Notes: generated by a model from the sequence alone, not told the origin. Counted from the first letter of the stretch, positions 36,568-44,829 are shown. The stretch is DNA of 64,000 nucleotides from Saprospiraceae bacterium (GCA_022842725.1 JALHOZ010000019.1:1-64000), one strand, 5' to 3'. Program-made: numbers and translations.

Positions 36568-39135
36568 TCAGTTCCCATCAATATCTCCGATTTTAACAGG
36601 CACAAAATGAAGATCATTAATATCCTGATAGCCCGGTTCAATCATATAATAATCCGGTATCAACAATGGATCAGTATAATTTTCAAAATAAGACTCAGGA
36701 AAAAGTATCCAGCTATTATTATTTGGCAATTTTTCATAAATACCTAATATTACCTTTCTTAATGTAATTAAATCCAAAGAATTGATTTTGTCGTCATTAT
36801 TTACATCAGCTGCAATCAACTTTTTTGGATCTGTTATTGGTCTTAAACCCAAAATATGCTGCTGAATTAAAACAAGGTCAAGTGTTGATACACCATTTGT
36901 TATATCATGATCAGAAAACCCTGAAAAGGTATATTCATTCAAAGGGTTATTGTATGGAAAAATTATTTGGTTGTTTTCAGGTTTTATAACCCGAATTTTG
37001 TTGCCAATTTGTCTTCGGATCTCAAAATCAGGAAGAGTGGCAAAATTTGAATTTTTAATCTGACCTCCAATCACTCTGTTTTCCTGATCTTCACATGAAA
37101 AAAACAAAACAATGTTGTCTACATCCCAAACACTAACGTCGCCACCAATATTGGTAACACAATATGGCGTAAGTTCTATTCGAACTGAATCATTTTCCAG
37201 CAGGATAAAATCTTCATTTTCAAATAAATCAAACTTACCTTTTGTCCATTGGTTGGATGTGTTTATGTTAGATTGCACATACACCAAAACATCATTTTTA
37301 TAAATTTCGATACCAAACCTGGTCGGGTAATTGTTTGGACCGCTGGCACCCTGAATCCAATTATATTGTAAAGGAGAAAGGTGATAGAACTCAAGGTGAT
37401 TAAACCTGATCAGACTTCCTTCTCCCGGTTTTGCTTTAAAGCCAAAACTTACAGGAGCCTGGTCTGTCTGATCAAACTGGCATGATGTTGAGGCACTGAC
37501 GCACATGGCCAATGTACTGGCCTGTCCATTTGTACAGGAATGTTTATTCTCCTGAGGAGTATCCCGGTATACATTTGACATGGACACTGTTCCGCAGGCC
37601 AACGGGTTACGGTATGTCGGTAAAAATTCGTCGTAATTCATGCTGTTTTCCGGAGTAAGTGCATTACACTGTTGAAAGTCATATGTCACATTCTGAACAC
37701 ATGGCAGAATTTTTATCACAACAATGCTGTCACATCCGGAACTGTTGGTTTGACTTTGTTCATAAACACCCGGTGCATTGTACGTAATCCCGTTTATCAC
37801 GTAAGATCCTGCATTACATAAAGAATAAACAACTTCTGAACGCGTGGATAAACCTTTTATGATGTTGATTTTTAATAGGCTGTCACAACCATTTGTCGTG
37901 ACCAGATTTTGAAAATAAACACCGCTTTCACCATAAATCTGGTCATTAATTTCAATAATTTCAGAATCACATAATGCATATTCTAATAAACCTTCAAGAT
38001 TTTGCGAGACCGATAAATTTATGGTGATTATGGTGTCACAAAGGAATTCACCTTCCAGGATTTGGGTATATTCGCCTGTAGCATTATAAATTTCTCCATT
38101 CACTATCACAGAATCACCACTACAAATCGAGTAATCAAGATTTATTCTTGTTTTTTCATTGACGGTTAATATAAAGGTATCCCGTAATATTCTGCATAAC
38201 TCAGTTTCAACTTCTACCGAGTATTCGCCTTCGGTTGACGCATTTATTGTTTTATCTTTCGAACCATTGCTCCACAAAATGTCTTTATAGTTGATGAAAT
38301 TAACTTTAAGTTGAATGGTATTTAATGGTGTACAGGAAACGATATCATCAGGAAGTCCGATAGAGATGTTTTGGTATGCTTCATTGTTTATGATTGCTGG
38401 CAAAGTAGAATTAGAAAATAAAGATTTAGCTTTCAGGAATTCTTTACCATTGACATTGTTAGCTATCTCAAAATTTGGACCGAAAGTGCCATTAAAATAC
38501 ATGTTGAAATTAATCAAAACATCAGGAGTATTTGTATTTATGATCTGATCCTTAACAGTATTGATTTCTTCGATATTTAATGCTTTTTCCCAAATTCTGA
38601 CTCTGTTAAGTAAGCCACTAAAAAAATTGGAGCCGTTTCCAGCCAAATTTTTATAACAACCTATCCTTATTGGTTCAGTTGATGGATATATGGAGGTTTG
38701 TCCACCTTGTGTCCAAACTGATGGAGTTAATTGTCCGTTTATGTACATTTTTGTTTCAGTTTGGTTGTAAACCACAGCAACATGAGTAAAAACACCAACA
38801 GGGACTACTTTTTGTACTGAACTTAAAAAATTCGGATCCGTACAAAAACCTGATTGAGAAGCTACCCAAAACAATTTACCTTCATTTATGGAGAGGGAGA
38901 AACTGAAGTCTCCGTTACACCATTGTTTAGCAACCAATATATTATTGCCGGTTTCACAATTTGGATTAACCCAGGCTTCAATGGTCAATTCATCGATTTC
39001 TTGCAGGGTTTCGTTGGATTGTTCGACAACTACACAGTTATCGCAGCCGTTTAAAAGTAGTGATTCATTATTTTGTCCAAAGGACATATTACATACATAA
39101 AGAATAAGTATTACTACACTTAATTTATTTTTCAT
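36568..39135 (-). CDS. Giant secreted protein: LamG, GCDS repeats and dockerin-like domain
   Basis: An 855-residue protein starting at the ATG at 39133-39135, which directly precedes the signal peptide MKNKLSVVILILYVCNMSFG; the frame extends 15 codons further up. 'ESLLLNGCDNCVVVEQ' opens a full LamG/concanavalin-like domain (about 20-215: 'LTIEAWVNPN', 'HVAVVYNQTETKMYINGQL', 'LLNRVRIWEKALNIEEIN'). Three GCDS-type repeats lie at about 333-478. A beta-sandwich region follows, then a dockerin-I-like pair of calcium repeats, 'GVSTLDLVLIQQHILGLRP' and 'DVNNDDKINSLDLITLRKVI' (about 735-800). The protein stops at 'VKIGDIDGN' with no type A or B sorting domain visible. It is a paralogous neighbour of the preceding gene; adhesin or matrix protein is the likely role. 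Confidence 0.8.
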   Translation of the reverse strand: MKNKLSVVILILYVCNMSFGQNNESLLLNGCDNCVVVEQSNETLQEIDELTIEAWVNPNCETGNNILVAKQWCNGDFSFSLSINEGKLFWVASQSGFCTDPNFLSSVQKVVPVGVFTHVAVVYNQTETKMYINGQLTPSVWTQGGQTSIYPSTEPIRIGCYKNLAGNGSNFFSGLLNRVRIWEKALNIEEINTVKDQIINTNTPDVLINFNMYFNGTFGPNFEIANNVNGKEFLKAKSLFSNSTLPAIINNEAYQNISIGLPDDIVSCTPLNTIQLKVNFINYKDILWSNGSKDKTINASTEGEYSVEVETELCRILRDTFILTVNEKTRINLDYSICSGDSVIVNGEIYNATGEYTQILEGEFLCDTIITINLSVSQNLEGLLEYALCDSEIIEINDQIYGESGVYFQNLVTTNGCDSLLKINIIKGLSTRSEVVYSLCNAGSYVINGITYNAPGVYEQSQTNSSGCDSIVVIKILPCVQNVTYDFQQCNALTPENSMNYDEFLPTYRNPLACGTVSMSNVYRDTPQENKHSCTNGQASTLAMCVSASTSCQFDQTDQAPVSFGFKAKPGEGSLIRFNHLEFYHLSPLQYNWIQGASGPNNYPTRFGIEIYKNDVLVYVQSNINTSNQWTKGKFDLFENEDFILLENDSVRIELTPYCVTNIGGDVSVWDVDNIVLFFSCEDQENRVIGGQIKNSNFATLPDFEIRRQIGNKIRVIKPENNQIIFPYNNPLNEYTFSGFSDHDITNGVSTLDLVLIQQHILGLRPITDPKKLIAADVNNDDKINSLDLITLRKVILGIYEKLPNNNSWILFPESYFENYTDPLLIPDYYMIEPGYQDINDLHFVPVKIGDIDGN
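37700..38130 (-). repeat. Three 'GCDS' cysteine repeats within the LamG-dockerin protein
   Basis: Units begin 'SICSGDSVIVNGEIY', 'ALCDSEIIEINDQIY' and 'SLCNAGSYVINGITY', each followed by 'GEY/GVY' and then 'CDT' or 'GCDS' plus a hydrophobic strand. They are the same family as the repeats at 33570-34150. Confidence 0.7.
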
Positions 39136-39163
39136 TGGTTGTGTAAGTTTAAATTTTAAACTA

Positions 39164-39171
39164 CAAAAATA
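39164..39171 (-). promoter_or_regulatory. Possible -7 box of the LamG-dockerin gene
   Basis: Minus strand TATTTTTG, matching TAnnTTTG, 28 bases before the chosen start codon, which supports that start over the longer frame. No clear -33 element. Confidence 0.35.
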
Positions 39172-39298
39172 AATTAACATTTTGAATATAACCCCGTTTA
39201 TGTAAAATAATTTTACCCTTTGACGATTATTTTAAATTATTTATCAATAGCAGGATAATATATTTATATTGTAGTATATACGGATATTTGTTTTTTTA

Positions 39299-40219
39299 TT
39301 ACTTGATTCTAAATATATCTTTATTGTCTGATAGTAAGCTGGATGTGAGGATCGCGTTTTCTTTAAGCAGGCAGGGGATATTCTCAATAATTGGATATGA
39401 CAAATGAGATTCTTTCGAATGAAGTAAAGAATCATTATAGGTAATCAAAGTGGTGTGTGTTATTGGACAAATGTATAATGGAATTTCATTTTTAACAGCA
39501 TCTTTTTTAATAAGAATTATTCCCGTTGGATTTAGAATGTTTTTTGTATATTCAAGTAATCGGTATTCTAAAATATTAAATTTTAGCTTTTTAGCACTTT
39601 CGTATAATTTAGTAACGTATCCATGTTTTAGCATTCTTTCCTGAGCTTCAGGGCTGGCCAGTTCATACGCTGGCTCAAACAAAACAACATATTTTCTGGC
39701 AATTCTGTATAGTTCTTTTAGTGCATCTTCTTCTTTTCCCCCGTTTGGCTCAAGAGAATGAGAAGTATAAACTACATCTACTGAATTGTCAGGCAAAGGG
39801 ATTTCGAAAAGATTTGCTACAAATAAGTTTACATTTTTTTTATTGTTTTCATTCAGAAAAGCATGACCCCATTTCAGTCTTGACCAGGAGATATCAAGAC
39901 CAAAGATTGTTTTAGGTCTGCATCTCAAACCATTTAGCACAGAATTGAGTGTAGTTGCTTCACCAACACCGATTTCTATAATTGAATCAAAGTCTTCAAG
40001 TGTATTTACTATATTGACAATACATTTACAATATTTTTCAGATTCTTCCTGATGTAACAAGTAGTGCTTTACATAGGAACCGGATTGAAGATCATAAGCT
40101 ATTAATATATCTTCTAATGTATTTGATTTATGACCATCAACATTTTTTAAAAATTCAATAATATTTTCTCCTTTTTCAAAGATTTCTTTAATTCTTTTGA
40201 TGATAGCAAAGTTTTGCAT
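39299..40219 (-). CDS. SAM-dependent methyltransferase with C-terminal Trm112-like domain
   Basis: A 306-residue protein. The class I methyltransferase core has 'FDSIIEIGVGEATTLNSVL' (SAM motif I, about residue 86), 'IFGLDISWSRLKWG' (acidic end of strand 2) and 'LPDNSVDVVYTSHSLEPNGG'. After the core, residues about 240-295 read 'IPLYICPITHTTLITYND' and 'HLSYPIIENIPCLLKENAIL', the pattern of a Trm112/UPF0434 small domain, although the usual CxxC zinc pairs are reduced to single cysteines. The target is unknown. As the last gene of the pse locus it may methylate a glycan or lipid-linked sugar. A 225-base gap separates it from the GT2 gene. Confidence 0.7.
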   Translation of the reverse strand: MQNFAIIKRIKEIFEKGENIIEFLKNVDGHKSNTLEDILIAYDLQSGSYVKHYLLHQEESEKYCKCIVNIVNTLEDFDSIIEIGVGEATTLNSVLNGLRCRPKTIFGLDISWSRLKWGHAFLNENNKKNVNLFVANLFEIPLPDNSVDVVYTSHSLEPNGGKEEDALKELYRIARKYVVLFEPAYELASPEAQERMLKHGYVTKLYESAKKLKFNILEYRLLEYTKNILNPTGIILIKKDAVKNEIPLYICPITHTTLITYNDSLLHSKESHLSYPIIENIPCLLKENAILTSSLLSDNKDIFRIK

Positions 40220-40350
40220 GATATATATTTTAAATTTTTATTTTTAGACTAATATAAGTTTACCTGTTTAATGATATTGATAGCTGTAATTCGATAGATA
40301 TTGAATGTAATAAAACACACTATGTTAGTTTCATTTCTTAAATAGGTTTT

Positions 40351-40375
40351 AATAAATGAACTCCTTTCATTTATT
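40351..40375. repeat. Perfect 10-bp inverted repeat between GT2 and methyltransferase genes
   Basis: Arms AATAAATGAA and TTCATTTATT pair perfectly around the loop CTCCT (AGGAG on the minus strand). A T-run follows on the plus side, so it is not a normal terminator for the minus-strand operon. On the minus-strand transcript it would be a stem-loop exposing AGGAG. The rest of the 225-base gap is featureless AT-rich sequence. Confidence 0.5.
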
Positions 40376-40444
40376 TTTATCTTACTATTTTGAGGCTTTT
40401 AAAACAAAACTAACAATATCAGTTTAAAATTTTGAATTTATTTT

Positions 40445-41332
40445 TTATGCTTTTATATACCCCTGTAAAAACCACCACCTCATTTTTATGATTATCCACC
40501 CCTTTGTGGGTAATCCCTTTAAAAAATAATATCCTCCAATCGCTAATGCAGCAAACATTTTGGCAAGATATTCTAAAAATTTACCAACGCTCACAAAACC
40601 GGACTTGTTTCTTAATCGCCATTTTTCATGAGAACCTGTATCTTGACATATATAAGATAAACGGTTGTTAATTCGGTCTTCATCGATATAATGTTCTAAA
40701 ACTACATCGGGGAAATACCAGATTTGATATTTTTTTGATTTTATTTCATAAGCAATGTATTTATCGTCACATCTTCTTAATAATACTTCGTCAAAACCAC
40801 CAACCTCAAGTAATACACTTTTTTTGTATGTCATGTTGCAGCCGGTAGGGTAAATCCCTATTGATTCATATTGTTTCGGTTGATTGCCCAAGTCATGTTT
40901 ACTAACCAAACCCCAGGTAAACCAACTCATCCATTCAGGTTCAGACCCAAAATATTTAGGTATGATTTTACCACCAAAACCTCCTATTGCAGGATGTTTG
41001 TTTATATTTTGAATTACGTTGGTTATAAAATCGGGAGGTAATAAGGCATCATCATCAATATAATTTATCCATTGACCTGCTGCTTCATGTAAACCTTTAT
41101 TTCTGGCAGCAGACAGGCCTTGTTTTTTCTCCAAAAAGTATGAAAACTTTATATTTCCTGAATATTCACTTATAAATGTTTTAACATACTCTTCGGTCGT
41201 ATCCGTTGAATTGTTATTGATAATCAATACTTCAAATTTTGAAGGATCACAAGTTTGTAAAACTACATGTTCCAAACATATTTTTAATATATCGACCCTG
41301 TTGTATGTGCAAATAACCGTAGAAACTAACAT
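40445..41332 (-). CDS. Glycosyltransferase family 2
   Basis: A 295-residue GT-A fold enzyme. 'VSTVICTYNRVDILKICLE' opens the nucleotide-binding fold, 'FEVLIINNNSTDTTEEYV' and 'GLSAARNKGLHEAAGQWINY' follow, with the DxD metal motif in 'IDDDALLP' (about residue 96) and the acceptor region 'YPTGCNMTYKKSVLLEVGGF'. Where many GT2 enzymes have GED, this one has 'RRCDDKYIAYEIKSKKYQIW'. The C-terminus has a hydrophobic stretch ('MFAALAIGGYYFLKG') that may sit on the membrane. Sugar and acceptor are unknown; its place at the end of the pse locus suggests building a surface or S-layer/O-linked glycan. Confidence 0.85.
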   Translation of the reverse strand: MLVSTVICTYNRVDILKICLEHVVLQTCDPSKFEVLIINNNSTDTTEEYVKTFISEYSGNIKFSYFLEKKQGLSAARNKGLHEAAGQWINYIDDDALLPPDFITNVIQNINKHPAIGGFGGKIIPKYFGSEPEWMSWFTWGLVSKHDLGNQPKQYESIGIYPTGCNMTYKKSVLLEVGGFDEVLLRRCDDKYIAYEIKSKKYQIWYFPDVVLEHYIDEDRINNRLSYICQDTGSHEKWRLRNKSGFVSVGKFLEYLAKMFAALAIGGYYFLKGLPTKGWIIIKMRWWFLQGYIKA

Positions 41333-41341
41333 ATTGGTAAA

Positions 41342-42187
41342 TTATTTCTTGTCAAAAGCATCAATAAAGGAATTTCTGGTGTAATTTATAATCTGACAAT
41401 TACGGCTAATTGCATACGATCTGATTTCATGATACCCTTTAAAGGTCAAATAAAATTTTTCCAATACCTCATGCAGACGTCTCTGGTTTTTACCCAGTTT
41501 TTTCATAACATCAGGTTTTGCAGTTTGTGTGTCATAAAAATGTTTTTGAGTCAGGTAAACATTGTTATTTTCTCCTACAAATATTTCTGATAGCCATGAA
41601 TGATCAGCCCCATAAATAAAAATTTTTTTGTATCCCATCCATAAAGAAGTCATAATCGCAGGGATAAGAATATTGTGAGGTCGTGGCATGCCTAATTTTG
41701 CATCGAAAATTCTGAAAGTAAGCCATGAATAGCCTTCCACAGGAGTTGTATTATAAAAAAGGACTTCAATATTCTTTATTTTTTGTAGTCCTTCACAAAA
41801 GTCGGAGTTTTTAGCTCCAAAAGGCAAATAAATTGACATTGGCCATAAAGTTTTCGAATCTATTGCCTTTGTAAGCTTTTGTCTTAGCTCAATGTATTCA
41901 GAATCCACATCCGCTATCCAATATTCAGGAGCATTGAGAATATAATATTTAGGTTTACTGATTTCAAATTTCTCAGTGAGCGCAAAATTGTTAACAGCCA
42001 TCAAATCACCATCAAGGATATTTAGGTCAACTTCCTGCAAAGATGGCCCATTACCTAAAATATGAATTTTCTCATTATGATTGACTTTTAAAAACCCTGA
42101 CTTAAAATGGGATGTTGTTAATACTCTACCTAAAGTTACCAAACTTTCGACAAACTTAAATACCTTCTTCGTTGGTGTCTCCATCAT
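41342..42187 (-). CDS. Candidate nonulosonic-acid glycosyltransferase (GT42/DUF115-like)
   Basis: A 281-residue protein. The ATG at 42185-42187 (or the next codon) was chosen because it follows the pseI stop by one base; a longer frame runs antisense-free into pseI but would encode 59 residues of pseI in another frame. After a short helix comes 'KIHILGNGPSLQEVDLNIL', then 'LMAVNNFALTEKF' and 'KYYILNAPEYW', and later 'PHNILIPAIMTSLWMGYKKI' with 'FIYGADHSWL'. The order 'GNGPSL ... N.F ... A..LGYK.I...G.D' matches both GT42 sialyltransferases and the DUF115/Maf (MptE-like) proteins, Maf proteins being transferases for pseudaminic acid onto flagellin. Next to pseI, a pseudaminic-acid transferase is the best guess. 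Confidence 0.6.
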   Translation of the reverse strand: MMETPTKKVFKFVESLVTLGRVLTTSHFKSGFLKVNHNEKIHILGNGPSLQEVDLNILDGDLMAVNNFALTEKFEISKPKYYILNAPEYWIADVDSEYIELRQKLTKAIDSKTLWPMSIYLPFGAKNSDFCEGLQKIKNIEVLFYNTTPVEGYSWLTFRIFDAKLGMPRPHNILIPAIMTSLWMGYKKIFIYGADHSWLSEIFVGENNNVYLTQKHFYDTQTAKPDVMKKLGKNQRRLHEVLEKFYLTFKGYHEIRSYAISRNCQIINYTRNSFIDAFDKK

Positions 42188-42188
42188 A

Positions 42189-43199
42189 TTATGATTTCCA
42201 TTCAAATCTTTCTCCCTTTTTCCAGCTTCTTTCTGAGGTTTTGCCCAAGATATCCCGAAGATACCTGGGGTGAGCACCATGACCCGGACGAACAGACCGG
42301 ATATTTTTTTCATTAAAAACATCTCCGGCTTTAATGTCTTCGGCCACGTACAAACTTCTGGCAAACTGTTTACCTTCAGATTGTTTTTTTGTCAATTCGT
42401 AAGTGGCTTCACCCAATGATTTTTCTGCATCTCTGACTGTTTTAACCATCAGGGTAAATTCTTCGGTATTTAAAGAAAAAGCAGCATCGGGTCCTCCCAG
42501 GGATCGGTCTAAAATAAAGTGTTTTTCAATCACAACTGCCCCCAAAGATGTTGCCACCACTGGTGCCGCCCATCCCATGGTATGATCCGATAATCCAACT
42601 TTCACCCCAAAATCCAATGCCATCCTCGGGATTAATGTAAGATTTGCTTCTTCAAGTGGAGCAGGGTAGGAAGAGGTACACTTTAAAAGGGTGATATCAT
42701 TATTCCCAACATTGCGACATGTTCTGACAGCAAGATCTATGTCTTCATATCCTGCAATGCCGGTGGAAATAATCATGGGTTTCATTTTTCCTGCTGTGTA
42801 CTCAATCAGGGGAATATCCGTAATTTCAAAAGAAGCGATTTTGTACATCGGAACGTTTAAATTTTCTAAAAAATCAACTGCCGATTTGTCAAAAGGAGAA
42901 GAAAAACAAACAAGTCCCTCTTCTTTGGCTACCCTAAAAAGTTCTTCGTGCCATTCCCAGGGAGTGTAAGCTTCCTGATACAGGTCGTACAGCTTTCTGC
43001 CGTCCCATAAAGTTCCTCCTTTAATGGTAAAATCCTCCATTTCAGAGTCGAGGGTTATGGTGTCCGCCGTATAGGTTTGTAATTTTATAGCATCCGCTCC
43101 ACATCGGGCCGCCGCTTTTATGGTTTCTATTGCCTGATCGAGGTTTCCGTTGTGATTGGCTGATAATTCCGCTATAATAAAAACTTTATTTTGCATCAT
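42189..43199 (-). CDS. pseI: Pseudaminic acid synthase PseI (NeuB family)
   Basis: A 336-residue enzyme that condenses phosphoenolpyruvate with a 6-carbon di-acetamido sugar to make pseudaminic acid. It has the NeuB barrel: 'FIIAELSANHNGNLDQAIE', 'GADAIKLQTYTADTITLD', 'YTPWEWHEELFRVAKEEGL', 'FSSPFDKSAVDFLENLNVP', 'YKIASFEITDIPLI', 'VGLSDHTMGWAAPVVATSLG', 'IEKHFILDRSLGGPD', and a C-terminal antifreeze-like (SAF) domain with 'RSLYVAEDIKAGDVFNEKNI'. 'YTADTITLD' and 'TPWEWHEELF' favour PseI over sialic acid synthase NeuB. It overlaps the double-GNAT gene upstream by 14 bases. Confidence 0.93.
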   Translation of the reverse strand: MMQNKVFIIAELSANHNGNLDQAIETIKAAARCGADAIKLQTYTADTITLDSEMEDFTIKGGTLWDGRKLYDLYQEAYTPWEWHEELFRVAKEEGLVCFSSPFDKSAVDFLENLNVPMYKIASFEITDIPLIEYTAGKMKPMIISTGIAGYEDIDLAVRTCRNVGNNDITLLKCTSSYPAPLEEANLTLIPRMALDFGVKVGLSDHTMGWAAPVVATSLGAVVIEKHFILDRSLGGPDAAFSLNTEEFTLMVKTVRDAEKSLGEATYELTKKQSEGKQFARSLYVAEDIKAGDVFNEKNIRSVRPGHGAHPRYLRDILGKTSERSWKKGERFEWKS

Positions 43200-44205
43200 T
43201 TTCTTTTATATAAATCAAGGCCTTTTGATTGTAAATTTCTGTTTCTTTAAAATATCTGAACCCGGCTTTTTCAAATGTTTTTACTGAAGCAATATTGGAA
43301 GGTTTGATATAAGCTAATACATTTTTTTTGCCCGCATAATGTTTCAGACCAGCTGAAATAAATTTTGATGACAGGTTTTTACCTCTGAATTCGGGATTTA
43401 TGTTTATTCCAATCACGATGTCATCGTTTTCTTTGTCAAATCTGATAAAAGCTGCTTTTGTATTTTTGTATTCACCTATAAAAAAAGCAGAATCCGGATC
43501 AGATTTTTTCTGAGTAAACCAATTTTTATGAGCCTCTTTTGTAATTTTTTCTGATCTGAAGGAGTTATTTCTTGTATCTTCATCATTTGCCCACATAAAA
43601 ATATCTTCTGAATCCTCGTCTGTAACCTTCCTGATATGTAATGTTTCTGCGATCTTCCTGTGAATTATTACATCTTTCCAGCTTCCGTCGATAAAACTAT
43701 GTTCTTTGAGTGTGGCTTCTCTTTCAAAACCGATATCCTCAAAAATCGGGTACAACCAGGGTCTGACGTCAAAAGCATAAGTGAAAATTTTATGAAAACC
43801 CAACTCTTCAAACGCCACTTTTTGGATCATGTTCAAAAATGTCTTCCAGTGAAAAGCAAATAAATCTCCTTGAATTTCTGTCTTCAATAAAAATGATATT
43901 TCTGCATGTCTGTCTTTCCAATTGATGTGAACCAGTCCTCCGTAACCAATACAAATACCGTTTAGCAAATAAGAAAATAATATTTGTGATGGATGACTTT
44001 GTCCAAACAAAGAAGAAACTACCTTGCTAAAGTAGTGTTCCTGATCTTCTGCTGTCAGAGGTTTCTCTTGCCGGAGATGAAATATCTGTTGGTTACGCCA
44101 TTCCATGATGTCCAATCTGTCTTCATACCGTATAGGCACGATACGGTTTTCACCATATTCTAACGTTTGATTACGTAAAACAGCATAAGTTTCCGGAAAT
44201 GCCAT
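43186..44205 (-). CDS. Tandem GNAT acetyltransferase of the pse locus (PseH-like, no PseG domain)
   Basis: A 339-residue protein with two acetyltransferase domains. Domain one (about 15-185) has 'RIVPIRYEDRLDIMEWRNQQ', 'SYLLNGICIGYGGLVHINW' and 'LGFHKIFTYAFDVRPWLYPI', a form found in Bacteroidota pse loci. Domain two (about 188-335) has 'HIRKVTDEDSEDIFMWANDE', 'RNNSFRSEKITKEAHKNWFT', 'IGININPEFRGKNLSSKFIS' (acetyl-CoA loop RGKNLS) and 'NIASVKTFEKAGFRYF', a form often fused behind the UDP-sugar hydrolase PseG. One domain should do the PseH step, N-acetylation at C-4 of the amino sugar. The hydrolase itself is not here or elsewhere in the window. 3 bases lie between it and the methylase. Confidence 0.75.
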   Translation of the reverse strand: MAFPETYAVLRNQTLEYGENRIVPIRYEDRLDIMEWRNQQIFHLRQEKPLTAEDQEHYFSKVVSSLFGQSHPSQILFSYLLNGICIGYGGLVHINWKDRHAEISFLLKTEIQGDLFAFHWKTFLNMIQKVAFEELGFHKIFTYAFDVRPWLYPIFEDIGFEREATLKEHSFIDGSWKDVIIHRKIAETLHIRKVTDEDSEDIFMWANDEDTRNNSFRSEKITKEAHKNWFTQKKSDPDSAFFIGEYKNTKAAFIRFDKENDDIVIGININPEFRGKNLSSKFISAGLKHYAGKKNVLAYIKPSNIASVKTFEKAGFRYFKETEIYNQKALIYIKENDAK

Positions 44206-44208
44206 GGA

Positions 44209-44829
44209 TTATTTTTTTATTAAAAACCATGTCACATCATCCTGGGGGAAGGCCGGATCTTTTCGGTAAACAAAACCGTAATCAACCAAAATACAATCTT
44301 TAAATTTGTCAAGAAATTCTCCGGCAAAGTCTCTTTTGTACAACCTTTCCTGATGACCTCTGTAGGTGATTTCTACCGGAACGGGATTGTAATATTCTGC
44401 AATTAATATATATTTTGCAGCATGATCGTAAAGTTTTTGATAGGTCAGAGCGAGCATGTCAGGGTGCAGATGTATCATAACACCTTTGATTAAGACAACA
44501 TCAAAGGTTTCTTCCATTTGAATATGGTAAATAGAATCGTTGATTACATTTTCTGAACCAATGACGTTTTGTAATTCCTGTGCCGCTTGCTGATTGATTT
44601 CAATGCCTTTCAGATTACAATCCGGATAAAGTGTTTTTATGGCTTTTAAGTTCATACCGATGTTTGCGCCAAACTCTATTAATGACGATATATTTCCGGC
44701 ATTTTTCAGTGCTTTGCTGAACAAATGGATATTACTTGCCAGCAATTTTTCGCCTGTGTTTCTGTTTATATACTGGTCTCCAAATTCTCCTGCCCAGAAA
44801 GCCTCCTGCTCTGTTTTGAAATTATTCAT
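44209..44829 (-). CDS. Pseudaminic acid biosynthesis-associated methylase
   Basis: A 206-residue class I methyltransferase. N-terminal 'TEQEAFWAGEFGDQYINRN' is the signature of the small methylases found inside pse loci. SAM motif I is 'SLIEFGANIGMNLKAIKTL', with 'KGIEINQQAAQELQ' and 'FDVVLIKGVMIHLHPDML' following, and the tail 'ERLYKRDFAGEFLDKF' and 'QDDVTWFLIKK'. It probably O- or N-methylates the pseudaminic acid derivative or an intermediate; the exact target is not established. It overlaps pseF by 8 bases. Confidence 0.85.
   Translation of the reverse strand: MNNFKTEQEAFWAGEFGDQYINRNTGEKLLASNIHLFSKALKNAGNISSLIEFGANIGMNLKAIKTLYPDCNLKGIEINQQAAQELQNVIGSENVINDSIYHIQMEETFDVVLIKGVMIHLHPDMLALTYQKLYDHAAKYILIAEYYNPVPVEITYRGHQERLYKRDFAGEFLDKFKDCILVDYGFVYRKDPAFPQDDVTWFLIKK

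Noticed and set aside
36568-39135. Cellulosome: dockerin-like repeats near a GH9 enzyme
   Set aside because: No cohesin or scaffoldin is visible and the GH9 protein has no dockerin; dockerin-like calcium repeats are common in Bacteroidota surface proteins unrelated to cellulosomes.
42188-42364. 59 extra N-terminal codons on the GT42/DUF115-like gene
   Set aside because: They lie in another frame of the pseI 3' end; their translation is unlike any transferase, and an ATG exists one base after the pseI stop.
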